A program made the translations under genes and the position numbers. A DNA stretch of 64,000 nucleotides, from NCBI GenBank assembly GCA_003439945.1, contig QVRM01005404.1:558001-622000 (forward strand), read 5' to 3'. The notes below the pieces were generated by a model. That model searched no databases, had not been told where the DNA came from, and saw only the letters and a program-made list of their open reading frames with translations. The DNA comes from Dermanyssus gallinae. Lineage: Eukaryota > Arthropoda > Arachnida > Mesostigmata > Dermanyssidae. Position 1 is the first letter of the stretch. Every line of letters starts with the position of its first letter. Below are positions 32,461 to 43,830 of this stretch, piece by piece.

Positions 32461-35400
32461 TTATACAAAAAGACTCCGTATGTGTGTTTTAAGTGATTTT
32501 TCTAAGATCTAAGAATCAGCGAAAATATGACTATCTAAGCTTGCGAAGCAGTCCAGAATCCTTTGTCTGGGTCAAGGCGAGTTAAAGAATGTAGTGTACA
32601 TGATTTTTTTCTTACAAGAATTCACTTCATTAGAGAACTAACAGCTTTGTGATTAGATGCAACAGAATCAAGTACTACAGCCAGCATCATGTGTCAACAC
32701 GAATTTGTTACATAACAGCAAACAAAGCAAAGTTTAGTTCGTGTTGTCAGAATATCAACTGTAATTTGTTTTCCGGAGACATCAAATTTGACTTCAATTG
32801 CACAAACACTTTTCTGATCAGAGTACAGACTCGTGGGCCTACCCAATCTATAAGCATTAAAAACGTTCTCAGTGTTATTACAGGATTAAGAATGGACTTA
32901 TCGAACTATGAGTCTGTATAGCACCCAAGGCACCCGGTTTGGTGCAGAACGTGGATTCATTAAAACAGTTCAAGTTTCCAAAATGTTCTCTTCTGCGGAG
33001 CCTGCCAATTTGGGGACGCTTGGGGCCGAAGCCGATGAAGAAGATGCACTAGGCGAGTCGACAGCTGCCAGAGCCAGGCCAGAGATCAAACTTTGAGTGC
33101 ACTCCCTCTCTGGTGGTGGTGGTGATAGGCGACCAAGCGATATGACGGTGATTTCAGGGTTCCCAGATTCAGGTTGACCTTATTGCAGCACATTTTAGTC
33201 TGCATGCTCAAAAGTATAGCACGAGCTGTCGCGCTATGAAGCAGGTTGGCGTCTTCAAAAAACGTTTGTTCATAGAACTAAATGCAAAAAACGATTGTTT
33301 CTAGTGTTAACTGTAAATTATTGGTATTGAGCAATTAGGAGTTGCACATGTGATAGGTATGTAGTAGATTGCGTATAGATACATGTATATAATCTTGTGG
33401 TTACATGTCACATATGAAATTAATCGTGTTTTGATTATGGGTTATTGTGGTAGTCGATGTGTGTTTCTATAAAATATATTGTAATAAATGTAACTTATTA
33501 GAGAACACACATGGCCAGTATAGGAGTATGCCAATAAACTTATATATAAACGAATATTATTGAATATGTAAAGACGGGGTCGTGGAAGGGAGCTCTTGAG
33601 GTGATTTCGATGACGATTTGTTGTCCTTGAATTGGTGAAAATCGGCTTTTTGCATGGTTTAGGTTTACGAACTAAAAATTTACTGATACAGATGAATAAT
33701 TTAGGGTTATCTGAAATATACGGTTGGTGTTTGAAATGAATTATAGCCTATATATAGAAATTAATGATATTGTGACAAACTGCCTTAAAATAGCATGTAG
33801 ATACAACGACTGATTGATTGATTGGTTAAGTGCTTTGTCTATCTAACCAGATAAATGATAGAAATAGTTCCAGATTAAGTTTGATATGAAATTCTATGCA
33901 TATGTGCGCTTGTTTGTGAATATAGCATTTTCGGTATTATACTTGCCAAAGTGGTATATATTTTGCAAAACGGAAGATAAATAACTAGTATGGCTAGCAC
34001 TTAAAACAATCAAGAAGGGTCACCACCATTTAGCGGCGGTAAAAAGTCGCCATAAATGTTGACGAAGCGACAACGCTGGCAGGGAGGAGTGGTGGAACGT
34101 ATGGCACCACCGTGTCTCCGTTCAGTTGCCAAACATAGCGAATGACGTGGGCTCTGCGGCACATACAAGGAAACGAAGGACCAATATGGCCGACATCCAT
34201 TTTCGCTCTTCTCGCCGAGAGCAACAGTGTCGTACGTGAAGAGCCTCGCAAGATAATCAGAAGCTATGAACGGCTGACTGTCAGAAGTGTTCAAGTGTCC
34301 CAGCGGAACTTCAGTGGGGCGGGCGGGATTCACCGGACATATGCGGGGCGGGCATCTGGCTCACGATTAAAACATTCATAAGTACAGATCCGCTGCGATT
34401 AACCGTAAGAGCGCTCTAACTTCTCGAGTAGGCGTGTATTTGAAAAAAAAAATGTGCAGAGAGAACTACTATTCGCAAAAGACCAACTTGACAAAAAACT
34501 GATTATATATATTATAGTTATTTTAAATATGCTGCTATATTTAACGGTTATTACCATTGCTGTTTGGACGTCAGTATCTGTGGGGTATACAGGCTCGCCA
34601 GACGCGTCAGCAGTGACATTTTTGCATATCAGTTTTATCTAAATATGCCTTCCAGGTTGTGCTTACTCTTTTACTACCAAAGCGATGAGGTAGCGTCACA
34701 ATTACTACCTATGTTAGGAAGATTTTTTGGTGCAGCCTCTTTGCGTGGAGTGCGTTTGAAATGCTATGCACTAGGCGACTCGCCAGAAGCTATGGGGTCT
34801 AGTGCGTAAGACCGTTTGCCCAACCTCTCTCCCTCCAAACTTAGCCTATTAATGAAATCGTATCTACGGAGTTACCCACGTGATTACCAAAGCGCAGTAT
34901 CACCCTTAATAAACCTTATTGGCGCTCGTCAATACGTTTCTGTACCTAGGTGGTTTTAGCTTAAGTTATTATTTCGTAACATATACACTTAGCAGCGTAT
35001 GTAGTACGCGTGTTATCATCGTGAAGTACCTCAAGGCTATGACGGGCTTCTTGATGCCTTTTGAGCACTATATGAGTATTGTTCTTCGGTAGCAAGACGC
35101 TAGTTCAAATACTATAACAACGCTAACGACCACACAATTGGTTGAAGACGGTAACGACATCAAAGATGAACTCGTACATTGTGCTTCTTCGTGTTCAACT
35201 ATAATGCAGGTATGGTCAAAGGAAGCGAAACTTTGCTAACATTAAGCTAATCAAATTCGAACACTCCGTGCAAGCCCTATAGTGGATGGCACGCAGGGAA
35301 TAACGGTTCACGTTCTTGTTGCCCAAACTCTACACTCTCCCTCTTTCCGCTGTAGACGACGGATGTGGCGGCTGTGTCAGTGACAGGCTTAACAGCAAGC

Positions 35401-36176
35401 TTCCATCAATCGATCGTCTCCTCTTGGTTGTTCTCTTAGCCGACGTGCCTCTGAACTATCAAAGGATCTGCTAGTAAAGTATAGACACTACGGTGAAGTG
35501 AAAGGGAACGCAAAGAAAGGCGGCAAAATTAGACGACGACAGAAGGAGAATTTTCTCATGGTCACGTCGCGTCAGCTGACGGCCGCCGCCGATTGGCCAG
35601 GCAGTCGACATCCCCCACCACCACCACCGCCTTTGACACCATCGAACCCACTTATGATGATGGATATCTGATTATCGTTGCAAAACTTGGTAAAGGTACA
35701 CAGGGAAAGATGATAGGGAGAGGGACAGAAATGGAATGAGATTTGCGTAGAACACAATTACGTGACCGAGCAAAAAGCAGGTTTTAAGTAAAGAAAGGAA
35801 CAATTCATAAATTCGAGCTGCTGATCAGCATTCCGTTTTCATAATAGATTTTATAAATTGCGTATGTTATTCGCAAAGTTATTTATTATAATGCTGTTGG
35901 TCCATATAGGTTGATCCTTTCCTACGACAGGGAAACATATCTAAGTTCCTAAGGCCTGGAGATTCAATATTAGGGGAATACGAAAAGCTTATTAAGAGCA
36001 TTCACGCACTATTTGAAGACCTGTTACTAGACAAAAAACTTCTGATTGATAGCTGTAAACCAGATAGAAAACATGAACGCTTTAGTAATCCTCCCTTAAA
36101 TAATATTTTCGAATACCACGAATATGTCGAGAGCGCATTTAGCCTTCCATGGCAGAGCTACAAATGGAACGCTGGG

Positions 36177-36224
<48 letters not shown>

Positions 36225-36664
36225 AGCTTCTAAGATCGGTTTCATTATATGATCGAGGATATTCGGTTTTGTGGTGTGGTGGAGACGGCCTGCGACGTCA
36301 CAGAGAATAAATGTCCGGCAGGACAAACTGGGCAGATGCGAACAATATGTTGTTCGTCGAGACCCAGTAATTTCCAACATATTTCTATAAGAATATTACG
36401 CTTTCGTGATATTATAACATTTGTATTCTTGGTTTAAAAAACACCCTGTTGAGGTTCTTGCTTATGTTTTTAATAGTCACAGTGGAAAATGTTGAGCTAA
36501 AAAATGCCTAAAACTGCTTCTTAAATTTGAACAATTTAGTTTGCTTATAATCAAGGTCATTTTAAATGGCAATACTACAAACTTGTTATAAATTGTTATT
36601 GGATCAAATGATTCCGTAGATTAAGCCTTTACCTAACGATAATAAATATACATGAATAAAAAGC
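32461..36664. other. Unassigned region
   Basis: No gene recognised. AT-rich, with a more GC-rich stretch at 34,010-34,380 holding overlapping frames on both strands (107 codons minus, 79 plus), none identified. A Gly-rich minus frame at 35,572-35,757 comes from a CACCACC-type simple repeat. Confidence 0.5.
36178..36221. repeat. (TA)n microsatellite
   Basis: Pure TA run of about 44 bp. Confidence 0.95.
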
Positions 36665-37915
36665 ATGGTCGTGTCGTCGTCGTCGTCGGTCTTCAAGATG
36701 GCGGCGACCGTGCGGACGCGCTTCGTGTGTGCTCTATTAGTGAGCCACATTTTAATTCAAAATATAACTGTTAGCAAAGAGTGCGTGACAGTGTTTTACG
36801 ACAACGGACTCTACGGCCTACCAAGACACTCACGGCTGACGGATCTCCAAGATAACCTCCTCAATGGGGTGAGTTTGTTTATGCAGCCACCTCAACGCTG
36901 CTTTACAAAACACCAACTGTTAAGAACAACTGCACTATTGCTCGCACTCTTGCTCCTGTGCGGCGATGTCGAGGTTAATCCAGGGCCACCATGCGTAACT
37001 TGTGCAGGACAAATGCTTCAAGTAAAAGAGCGCACAGTTTGCGAAGGATGCAGCAAACCCGCACACAGCCACTGCACTTTTCAAATACCAGACAAAAATA
37101 ATTTGTACTGTAAGTCGTGCTTCTGGAGAGAAGTGTTAATAGATGTCTCAAGAAATACAGCCTTGGTCAACCCGGCATCTTGTGATTGTACCGCAAAATT
37201 TGAAGCCCTCAAAAAACAAATTGAAGATCTTACAAAGAAGATAGTTAGCAAGAATGGCCCGACTCCCAAATCAGCTGATCACCGAACCATCCAATGGTCC
37301 ATTGGTAAACAACAGCAACATCAACAATCCCAAAACACAAACCTGCCTTCACATCGCAACGTCCCTACACCACGTCGCCTTCACTTCAACACTAGCCAAC
37401 AACGCAACGTCGTAAGTGCACCCGGTAGGAAAGACACGGCACGTGACAATTTGTGGCGCACAGTTGGAAGAGGAGGACGTATCGTGCACGTAACGACAGG
37501 AACGAATAAAATGACCCAGCTAAAAGCTGTAGAGGCACGCAATATACCTGAACGTCCAAAAGTCAGAGCCCTTTTTGTCAGCAGGTTGGAGTTATCGCAC
37601 TCTGCAGACGCCCTCAAGGAGTACGTCAGCCGCATTGTTGGATCCGACACAAACGTGAACGTGACGAAGCTCGTCGGCATGAATCAAACATATTACAATA
37701 GCTACCACGTTCAGGTAGACGCTGATACGTTTAATGCGCTACTGGACCCGTCAGTGTGGCCAGAGGGTATACATTTTAGACCGTACCGCGGACAGCTAAA
37801 GCCGTATAGAGTATATAATGCAGCAAACGATACGGGAGCTAGCATTGGTGCCAAGCGCTGCAGGCCAGAAGATGACAACAATAATAACAATGACGAAATG
37901 GACACATACAAGTGA
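36665..37915 (+). CDS. LINE E ORF1 protein: hydrophobic N-terminus, 2A motif, PHD finger, nucleic-acid-binding domain
   Basis: 416 codons, no stop. The first ATG is at 36,665; a second in excellent context (AAGATGG, Met12) is an equally good start. Residues about 13-31 form a hydrophobic, signal-like segment. Residues 86-98 (LLRTTALLLALLL) form a second one, immediately before DVEVNPGP (101-108). In known 2A peptides the ribosome skips the bond between the last Gly and Pro (here G107/P108), releasing the upstream part. A C4HC3 PHD-type finger follows: C110, C113, C126, C129, H134, C137, C149, C152. A Gln/basic linker then leads to an RRM-like C-terminal region (about 295-375, LFVSRLE... WPEGIHFRPYRGQ) seen in LINE ORF1 proteins. 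An acidic Asn-rich tail ends the protein. Probable role: RNA binding and RNP assembly for retrotransposition. Confidence 0.85.
   Translation: MVVSSSSSVFKMAATVRTRFVCALLVSHILIQNITVSKECVTVFYDNGLYGLPRHSRLTDLQDNLLNGVSLFMQPPQRCFTKHQLLRTTALLLALLLLCGDVEVNPGPPCVTCAGQMLQVKERTVCEGCSKPAHSHCTFQIPDKNNLYCKSCFWREVLIDVSRNTALVNPASCDCTAKFEALKKQIEDLTKKIVSKNGPTPKSADHRTIQWSIGKQQQHQQSQNTNLPSHRNVPTPRRLHFNTSQQRNVVSAPGRKDTARDNLWRTVGRGGRIVHVTTGTNKMTQLKAVEARNIPERPKVRALFVSRLELSHSADALKEYVSRIVGSDTNVNVTKLVGMNQTYYNSYHVQVDADTFNALLDPSVWPEGIHFRPYRGQLKPYRVYNAANDTGASIGAKRCRPEDDNNNNNDEMDTYK
36696..36707 (+). promoter_or_regulatory. AAGATGGCGGC motif at the LINE E 5' end (YY1-like)
   Basis: CAAGATGGCGGC overlaps the Met12 codon. 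The same core binds YY1 in the human L1 5' UTR. A regulatory role here is inference from the motif and its position at the element's 5' end. Confidence 0.35.
36965..36988 (+). other. 2A ribosome-skipping motif (DVEVNPGP) in LINE E ORF1
   Basis: Codons for D-V-E-V-N-P-G-P, residues 101-108, match the 2A consensus D-x-E-x-N-P-G-P exactly. It is preceded by a Leu-rich hydrophobic stretch and C-G, as in other cellular 2A sequences. Predicted products: residues 1-107 (or 12-107) and a separate protein beginning at P108 with the PHD finger. Confidence 0.85.
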
Positions 37916-37945
37916 CTCGACATTACGTCCGGAAATCGGAACTCG

Positions 37946-38806
37946 ATGACAGTGTCATCAAAATGTCCTTTGTGGAATGTAGAGTCCCCAAATAGTCTCT
38001 ACCAAACGTCAGGAGAGAGTATGTTTAGTGAATATGACATAATATTTTTAACCGAGATATTTAAAACAGATTTTACACGCACCCCTTTTATAAGTCATAA
38101 AATGTTTCATGGACTAGCGATTAAATCAGAGGGCCGGGGACGACCAAAGTGGGGCGTGTGCATAGGCGTGCGAACGAAGGAGCATGCCAAGCTTCTTTGT
38201 AGCACCGCCAGGCAGATTGTACTAGAACTAATCGACTACTATCTTATATGTGTTTATAGCCCATCTGAACGGACCGTCCATCAAATAGTACAGGACTTAG
38301 GTAACTGCATGGAAATCTGCACAAATGTAAATAAAAATATAATTGTAGGTGGTGATTTTAACTGTAATTTGACAAAAGAAGGGGCCAGGCAAGAAAGTTT
38401 TAAAGCTGCGGTCAACGAACTTGGATTAAGCATTCATAATAAATGCAATGACCCAACATATTTTAGCTGGAACGGATACAGCGCGGTTGATATTGTTGTA
38501 TCATCGATACCACAAACGGTCGAGGCTATCTTTGATCTTACCGTAATACAATCAGCACAACGCAAGCACTGTCAAGTGGTGTTCAAATTACACCGAAGAC
38601 AAGAAATGGCGACACCTATAATCAATCGACCATCTCGCTCATTGGATGTCCATATACTGGAACAAGCACTACAAATGGTCTACGGCACAGATGATATAAA
38701 CTATATTGAAAAAACGATTAAGCGATTTATCCACACGGCTGCAAAACCAAAGAACGTGAGACTGCAGAGACCAAGCCGTGGTTTGACAAGGAGTGTCGAC
38801 AAATAA
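37946..38806 (+). pseudogene. LINE E ORF2, APE-like endonuclease domain
   Basis: 286-codon frame starting MTVSSKCPLWNVES, 30 bp after the ORF1 stop. Endonuclease motifs: WNVES (10-14), LTE with E37, VGGDFN with D137 and N139, YFSWNGYSAVDIVVSS with D182, and KHCQV with H208; the usual S-D before the His is R-K here. The domain looks complete, so nicking activity is conceivable, but a frameshift at about 38,760 separates it from RT: the continuation PWFDKECRQIMKV lies in the next frame and joins the frame starting 38,806. The enzyme nicks target DNA for target-primed reverse transcription. Confidence 0.85.
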
Positions 38807-40564
38807 TGAAGGTGATCTGTTTGTATAAACCCACAACGACAAGTGAACTTATACAACTGGCGGAATTAAAACGAATATTTAGATGTATGAAGAAAGAAAA
38901 GAAACGGCATTACGAGGAACAACAACGCATTAGGCTAATTTCGGAAAGCGTGCGGAAACCATGGCTACTTCTTCCAAGGAGACCAGTACCTTCAAACCCA
39001 TTGATAAATGACGAAGAGTGGGTAGCCCACTTTACAAATATATTTACGAAAGACGTCATATTGCCAGATCAGGACCTTTTAGAAGAAATTGTTGATTTTA
39101 CTGAGGACGAAGTCAAAACCGCAATTATATCGAAGCAAGACGGGAAATCAGCAGGACCCGATCGTATTCTTAATGAACACCTGAAGTCTAATATTGACGC
39201 TTTATGCCCTATTGTGACAAAACAATACAATGAATGTGTTCGACAAGGCAAAATTTCCCGATGAGTGGCGGAAAAGCTATCTACAGCCTATATTTAAGCG
39301 AAAGGGAGATGCAACGACCCAAAGAACTGGGGCATACACTACAAGCGTCACTTAACAAGCTATTAAGTCGCTCATCGTACTCGACTGCACCCGTGGCGTA
39401 GAAGACAAAATTGCAGCAGAACAATCGGTTCTTCTAAAGAGGGCGATCGACGTCAGATGCAGTTGAGTTGTTTTAAACCATGTATCACACGCTTTCTAAC
39501 AAGAAAATGACATACGCTGCGTTTATAGATTTTCAATGCTTTCGAGTGCCTGCCAAGGGACCGTTTATTAGACACGCTCGCAAACGTTTTAACATAAACA
39601 GGCCCCCTTTTTAACCTCGTTCATAATATATTAGCGCACAATATAATTTGGGTGAAAAACGGCAACTACTATCTACAACACCCGTAACACAAACCATCGG
39701 GGTAGCCCTGGGAGACTCAGCTAGCCCATTTTTTTTATTTTGTACGTGACTGGACTCGCGGACTTACTGCGTAATCTTAAAGCCCATTTTGCATTTTATG
39801 CTGACGACTTAGTCATTTTAGCAAAATCTCGTAACCATCTACAGTTTTACCTCAACGAAACTGCGAAGTGGTGCGAAGAAAACAAGCTCAAGATTAACGC
39901 GGAAAAGTCGCAGGTCTTACGCTTTAGCAGAGGAGGGTCATACGCGGCCAGTGATCATGATCTGTCAGTATATGGACAACCACTCAAATAGGTTAGCTAC
40001 TTCTCGTACTTAGGCATCACACTAACGCCCGGGCTCTCTTTTAGCAGACATATCGAGGAGATACAAGCAAAAGCTACGTCTGCAATGTTTTTGTTAGGCA
40101 ATATGCACGATGTGGACGTAAAAACAGCTATAAATTGCTTTAAAATCAAAGTACTCCCTGTAGCAACATACTGCCTTTCCACAATTGCACCATACCTGAC
40201 GCTCAGCCATTTAAAAAGTTTAGACAAGCTAAAGGCCAGATATGTTAAGCGTGTTTTGCGGCTTCCAAAGTGCGTTTCGGCAACACTTGCCTTAGAGATG
40301 TGCGGAGAGAGAACACTTATTGAAAACCTAGCACTTAGTAGCACACCATTTACACCGCATATTGTAGACTCATATCGAGCCTACAGAGAAAACAGAAATT
40401 TAACATTTGTAGCTGAGAATTATACTGATGGCCCGGCCTTTTCTTCACGTAGATGGAAAGGAGCCATGCAAAAGAACCGCTCGCTAATCTGCCGAATAAC
40501 CTGGCACGGGTACCACCATTACATATGCATGAAGCCAAGAGGTCACTGCACCGGTGACCTTTAA
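38806..40564 (+). pseudogene. LINE E ORF2, reverse transcriptase region with multiple frameshifts
   Basis: Segments in several frames: 38,806-39,264 (linker and first RT motif, DGKSAGPDRILNEHLKSN), a badly damaged stretch 39,265-39,740 in which motif A is only partly readable, 39,740-39,991 with YADD at 39,797-39,808 and INAEKSQVLRFSRGG, then after a stop near 39,990 FSYLGITL and the thumb/C-terminus 40,085-40,564 (RYVKRVLRLPKCVSATLALEMCGERTL). Alignment to copy F (11,021-12,010) shows clear family identity. Copy F ends in VNEILL; here the final residues are altered and the frame ends in CTGDL. Non-functional. Confidence 0.85.
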
Positions 40565-40620
40565 TCTATTCCGCTGAACAAACCGTGCAGTATGCAGTAT
40601 TTAAATAAACCGAATGATCA

Positions 40621-41279
40621 AGATATTTTTCTAAACGTTTTAGTCTAATCAGCGCAGAAAAAAACAAAGACCATGATCAGCAGATACTAGGTTAAATATG
40701 GTAAGAGTAGGGAAGGAGGGGGAGAGAAAAAGAGGGAGAGAGATAGATGTCGCAATTCCCAGCTAAGAACAAGCGCCTCAAACTGAAGAGACGCTACCTT
40801 AGTTATCCGTCATGTGCGCTCGCTGCGGCGCCAAAATGCCAAAAGGCCCCAACAAAGACTACCGTATAGGCACAATAAAAAACGTTGTTAACAAAACCAG
40901 CAAATGCATTGTCAGCTATACGTTAACGAGTAGACTTTTTAGGCTCTGTGCGATGGATACGCAACACAATATCTAACATGATGCTAGGTGTTAAACAAAC
41001 CCCGGAATAACGCTTTTGAAGCTGTATGGGAAGTAAGGTTACTAACCCTTTACCTTCTTTGTCACTAGCCATGTGTTAGTCTTAGCGTTTATACAGTTCA
41101 GGGGAAAACCGCACTAACGGAACATTCGTAATCATATTTTGCATTGTATAAAGAGTAAAATAACCCGCCAATGCATCGGCCCGATGAAACGTGAACGTGT
41201 TCTAGTTGCCAAAGTTGAACATGTCTCATAAATACATCGTCTATCTAACCAGCTCGTTAAAGTCCTTAAACCGGTTATA
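40621..41279. other. Unassigned region with purine-rich tract
   Basis: No gene. A GGGAAGGAGGGGGAGAG-type purine-rich tract lies at about 40,710-40,745. Confidence 0.5.
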
Positions 41280-42200
41280 TATATTCTACGCAGACGATCT
41301 GCGCACTGATCGTTACCGCCGGTGACGAAGATTTACCCGATGGAACAGCCAACGGAGCACTATCGGATACCCGACAATATATCCTCACACTAGATATCGA
41401 ATTGGCTTTACATAAAACGGAAGTCATTCCTTTAAACGGCCTGAAGCGTTTTCTACAGGATCTAAATTTTAATTTGGAAGGTCACCCACGCCCACGGTTA
41501 AGTACCTTGGCGTGATTCTGGTCCCTGGACACCTCAGGTGCGCTGTGCAACAAAAAAAAACAGTCAAAGCCGTCGAGCACCAGAGCTTTGGTTGCTGCTC
41601 GACGAATACCCTGCCGCGGACAAGAGGAGTATCACCAATTGATAGCATAATGTGATATGACGCACCCTTATGGCAACTCACGACTATAAGAGCTACAGCA
41701 CGCCGCCTTCTCAACACGACCCAAAGTCCTATGGCTTTCAACTTAGCACGGACAAGTTGCACGGCTTCCACAACAGCAAGTTCTCTCTACACACATGTCC
41801 TGGATCTAAAAATGTAGAAACTTGCATTTAAAAATCCTTAATTAACGTATGAATGGAGGGAACACTAATCATCGGAACAGACACCCTAAGCAAGTGAAGC
41901 CAGCAATGAGAAGCAATTCAGCCGGGTCACCCAGGATACTGGTCAAAATTAATACTCCCTGATCTACAAAAAATGATACGGATTTAAACACGACTTGCTT
42001 AATAACCTACTCACGCAACTGGTAATGGGCAATGGTGACTGCTTTCAGCAACAACGCATTGGTAAAACTGACTCCCTTGCATGCAGTATGTGCAACTTAG
42101 GAGAGGCTGACGATGTAAGGCACTACTGCAAACGCTCCGCTTTTTTCAACACTAAGCAAGAGCTACTGTCCCGGAACCTAAAACTGGCAAACCCCTGATA
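41280..42200 (+). pseudogene. Decayed LINE RT and C-terminal Cys/His domain
   Basis: Starts at an RT motif C (IFYADDL, YADD at 41,287-41,298). It continues through other frames with LTLDIELALHKTEVI (motif D), TVKYLGVIL (motif E) and a thumb-like region ending near 41,800. After a gap, the frame 41,995-42,198 carries CSMCNLGEADDVRHYC, a C-x2-C...H-x2-C pattern common near the C-terminus of R1/I/jockey-like LINEs. Many stops and frameshifts; clearly ancient. The family differs from A, E and R. Confidence 0.7.
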
Positions 42201-42381
42201 TGCCAAATCCTTGTGGAGGTGCTCCTTAAAGATCACGAATCCTGAATTATGGTAAGAAAATTCGCAGAATTTGCCTAAATAGCAAGAAAAGTGGCCAGGT
42301 GGAGTAATCTCGAGAACTAACTTCGTGGTTGTAACAACGACGCCCGGTGCGCGTCATGCAATTTGCCAGTTGATCTCTAAG

Positions 42382-42388
<7 letters not shown>

Positions 42389-42417
<29 letters not shown>
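42389..42417. repeat. (TA)n microsatellite
   Basis: TA run leading directly into a MITE terminus (AGGGTGTTTCAGG). Confidence 0.95.
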
Positions 42418-42422
<5 letters not shown>

Positions 42423-42958
42423 GTTTCAGGAAAATTTAAAGCAATTGTAGAGCTCGTTAAAGCAAGTGTTTTTTTCCAATGGAACATAGTCTCTGAGAAG
42501 TCTTATTTCAGAGTGAGAGTGAAATTACTACAATTTCTGACACTAGTGTTTTTGCTCGACATAGGAGCACAACATGTGCAATGGCGAGACAACTAGTCCT
42601 TCTATGCAAAAACTATCCTGCTTGTCCTTCTATACGAAAAAAAATCTGTTTCCTCCGAAGAACATATAACGCCGGTCAGAAGATGCGACATGGCCGTTTA
42701 GAACAGAATTTGCAAAAATGAAGTTATTATATTAGCTTTTACACAAAATACCTCACAACCATTACCCTACGACTACTCACAGCACTCAAAACTAGCACAT
42801 GCGGGAAACGCACATTTCATAACGATCATTTTGATACCAAACTTATGACAATGCGAGCCGCAGTTGCGGAGTAATTACGATTTGTTTGGAGGGCATGTTG
42901 AGATTGAGGGCATGCGTAAATGATTTTGTCCCAAAAAGATTTGAAGAGCGATATATGG

Positions 42959-42960
<2 letters not shown>
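42418..42960 (+). mobile_element. Foldback MITE, long-arm family, left arm
   Basis: From AGGGTGTTTCAGG through AATTGTAGAGCTCG, GACACTAGTG, GCGACATGGCCG and GTTGCGGAGTAATTACG to GGAGGGCATGTTGAGATTG, then a few bases of terminal-like sequence (TTGAAGAGCGATATATGG). The same GGAGGGCATGT string starts the DD41D sub-terminal repeat at 2384. Confidence 0.75.
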
Positions 42961-42996
<36 letters not shown>

Positions 42997-43142
42997 TGTA
43001 TAATATTGTGATTACACTTGACAGATGCAGGTGCTCCAACGAGAACTATTTTTCATGAAATATGACTTTGACATAAATTGTGACAGATTGCCTGTAAAAG
43101 ATCATGTCAATATAACAATCTGATGATGATGATGGATATAGA
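42961..43142. repeat. (TA)n microsatellite plus 150-bp spacer between MITE arms
   Basis: TA run at 42,961-42,993 followed by sequence ending in a GATGATGATG run, not matching the MITE arms. Confidence 0.8.
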
Positions 43143-43830
43143 TCGTTAAAGCAAATATTTTTTCTAATAGAACATGGTCTCAGAAAATTATTGTTTCGGA
43201 GTGAGAGTGAAATTACTACAATTTGTGACACTGGTGTTTTTGTCCAATATAGGAGCATAATATGTGCAACTGCGAGGCAACCGCTTTTCCTATACAGAAA
43301 CTAAGCATGCTGCTTATTCCAAAGAACATATAATATCGCCTAGAAGATGCGACATATAATTTGCAAAAAATAGTTTCGACTTTTAGCCTTTACGTTCAAT
43401 ATCTCAAAATCATAACCCTACGAGCAATTACAGCGCTCAAAACTAACACATCCAGGCAAATGCGCATTTCATGCCGATCATGTTGGTACCAAATACATAA
43501 CGCGAGCCGTGACTGCGGAGTAATCGAGATTGAGTGTATGCATAAATAACCTACTCCATCAGATAAAGTACTCTAGGGCATTTATGCATGCACTCAATCT
43601 CGACATGCTCTCCGAAAAATAGTAATTACTCCGCAACCGCGGCTCGCATTGCCATAAGTTTAGTATCAAGAATATCGTCAAATGTGCGTTTGCCTGAATG
43701 TGCTAGTTTTTAGCGCTGTGAGTTGTCGTAGGGTAATTATTTTGAGGCATTTGGTGTAAAAGCTTATAAAATAACTTTACTTATGCGAATTCTGTTCTAA
43801 AGAACCGTGTTGCATCTTGTGGAGGGCATT
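43143..43830. mobile_element. Foldback MITE, long-arm family, outer termini missing
   Basis: Left arm from GATCGTTAAAGCAAATATT to GACTGCGGAGTAATCGAGATTGAGTG, a centre near 43,560, and right arm from GCATGCACTCAATCTCGACATG to TTCTGTTCTAAAGAACCGTG. Neither CAGGG terminus remains. Confidence 0.75.

Larger units (their letters stand above)
36665..40620 (+). mobile_element. LINE E: near full-length non-LTR retrotransposon with 2A motif
   Basis: Order: GTC-repeat and AAGATGGCGGC at the 5' end, intact ORF1 (36,665-37,915), a 30-bp spacer, ORF2 with APE endonuclease and RT broken by frameshifts (37,946-40,564), and a short 3' UTR with AATAAA at about 40,604. The true 5' end is uncertain, probably within 30 bp of 36,665. 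Copy F at 11 kb is the same family. CR1/L2-like LINEs in other animals are known to carry 2A sequences at the N-terminus of ORF1; assigning E to that group is inference. Confidence 0.85.

Noticed and set aside
33808..33835. GATT repeats as another retroelement tail
   Set aside because: No neighbouring element sequence or duplication could be identified.
34010..34381. Overlapping 107- and 79-codon frames as a host exon
   Set aside because: Frames are open on both strands and I recognise no motif; better explained by local GC content.
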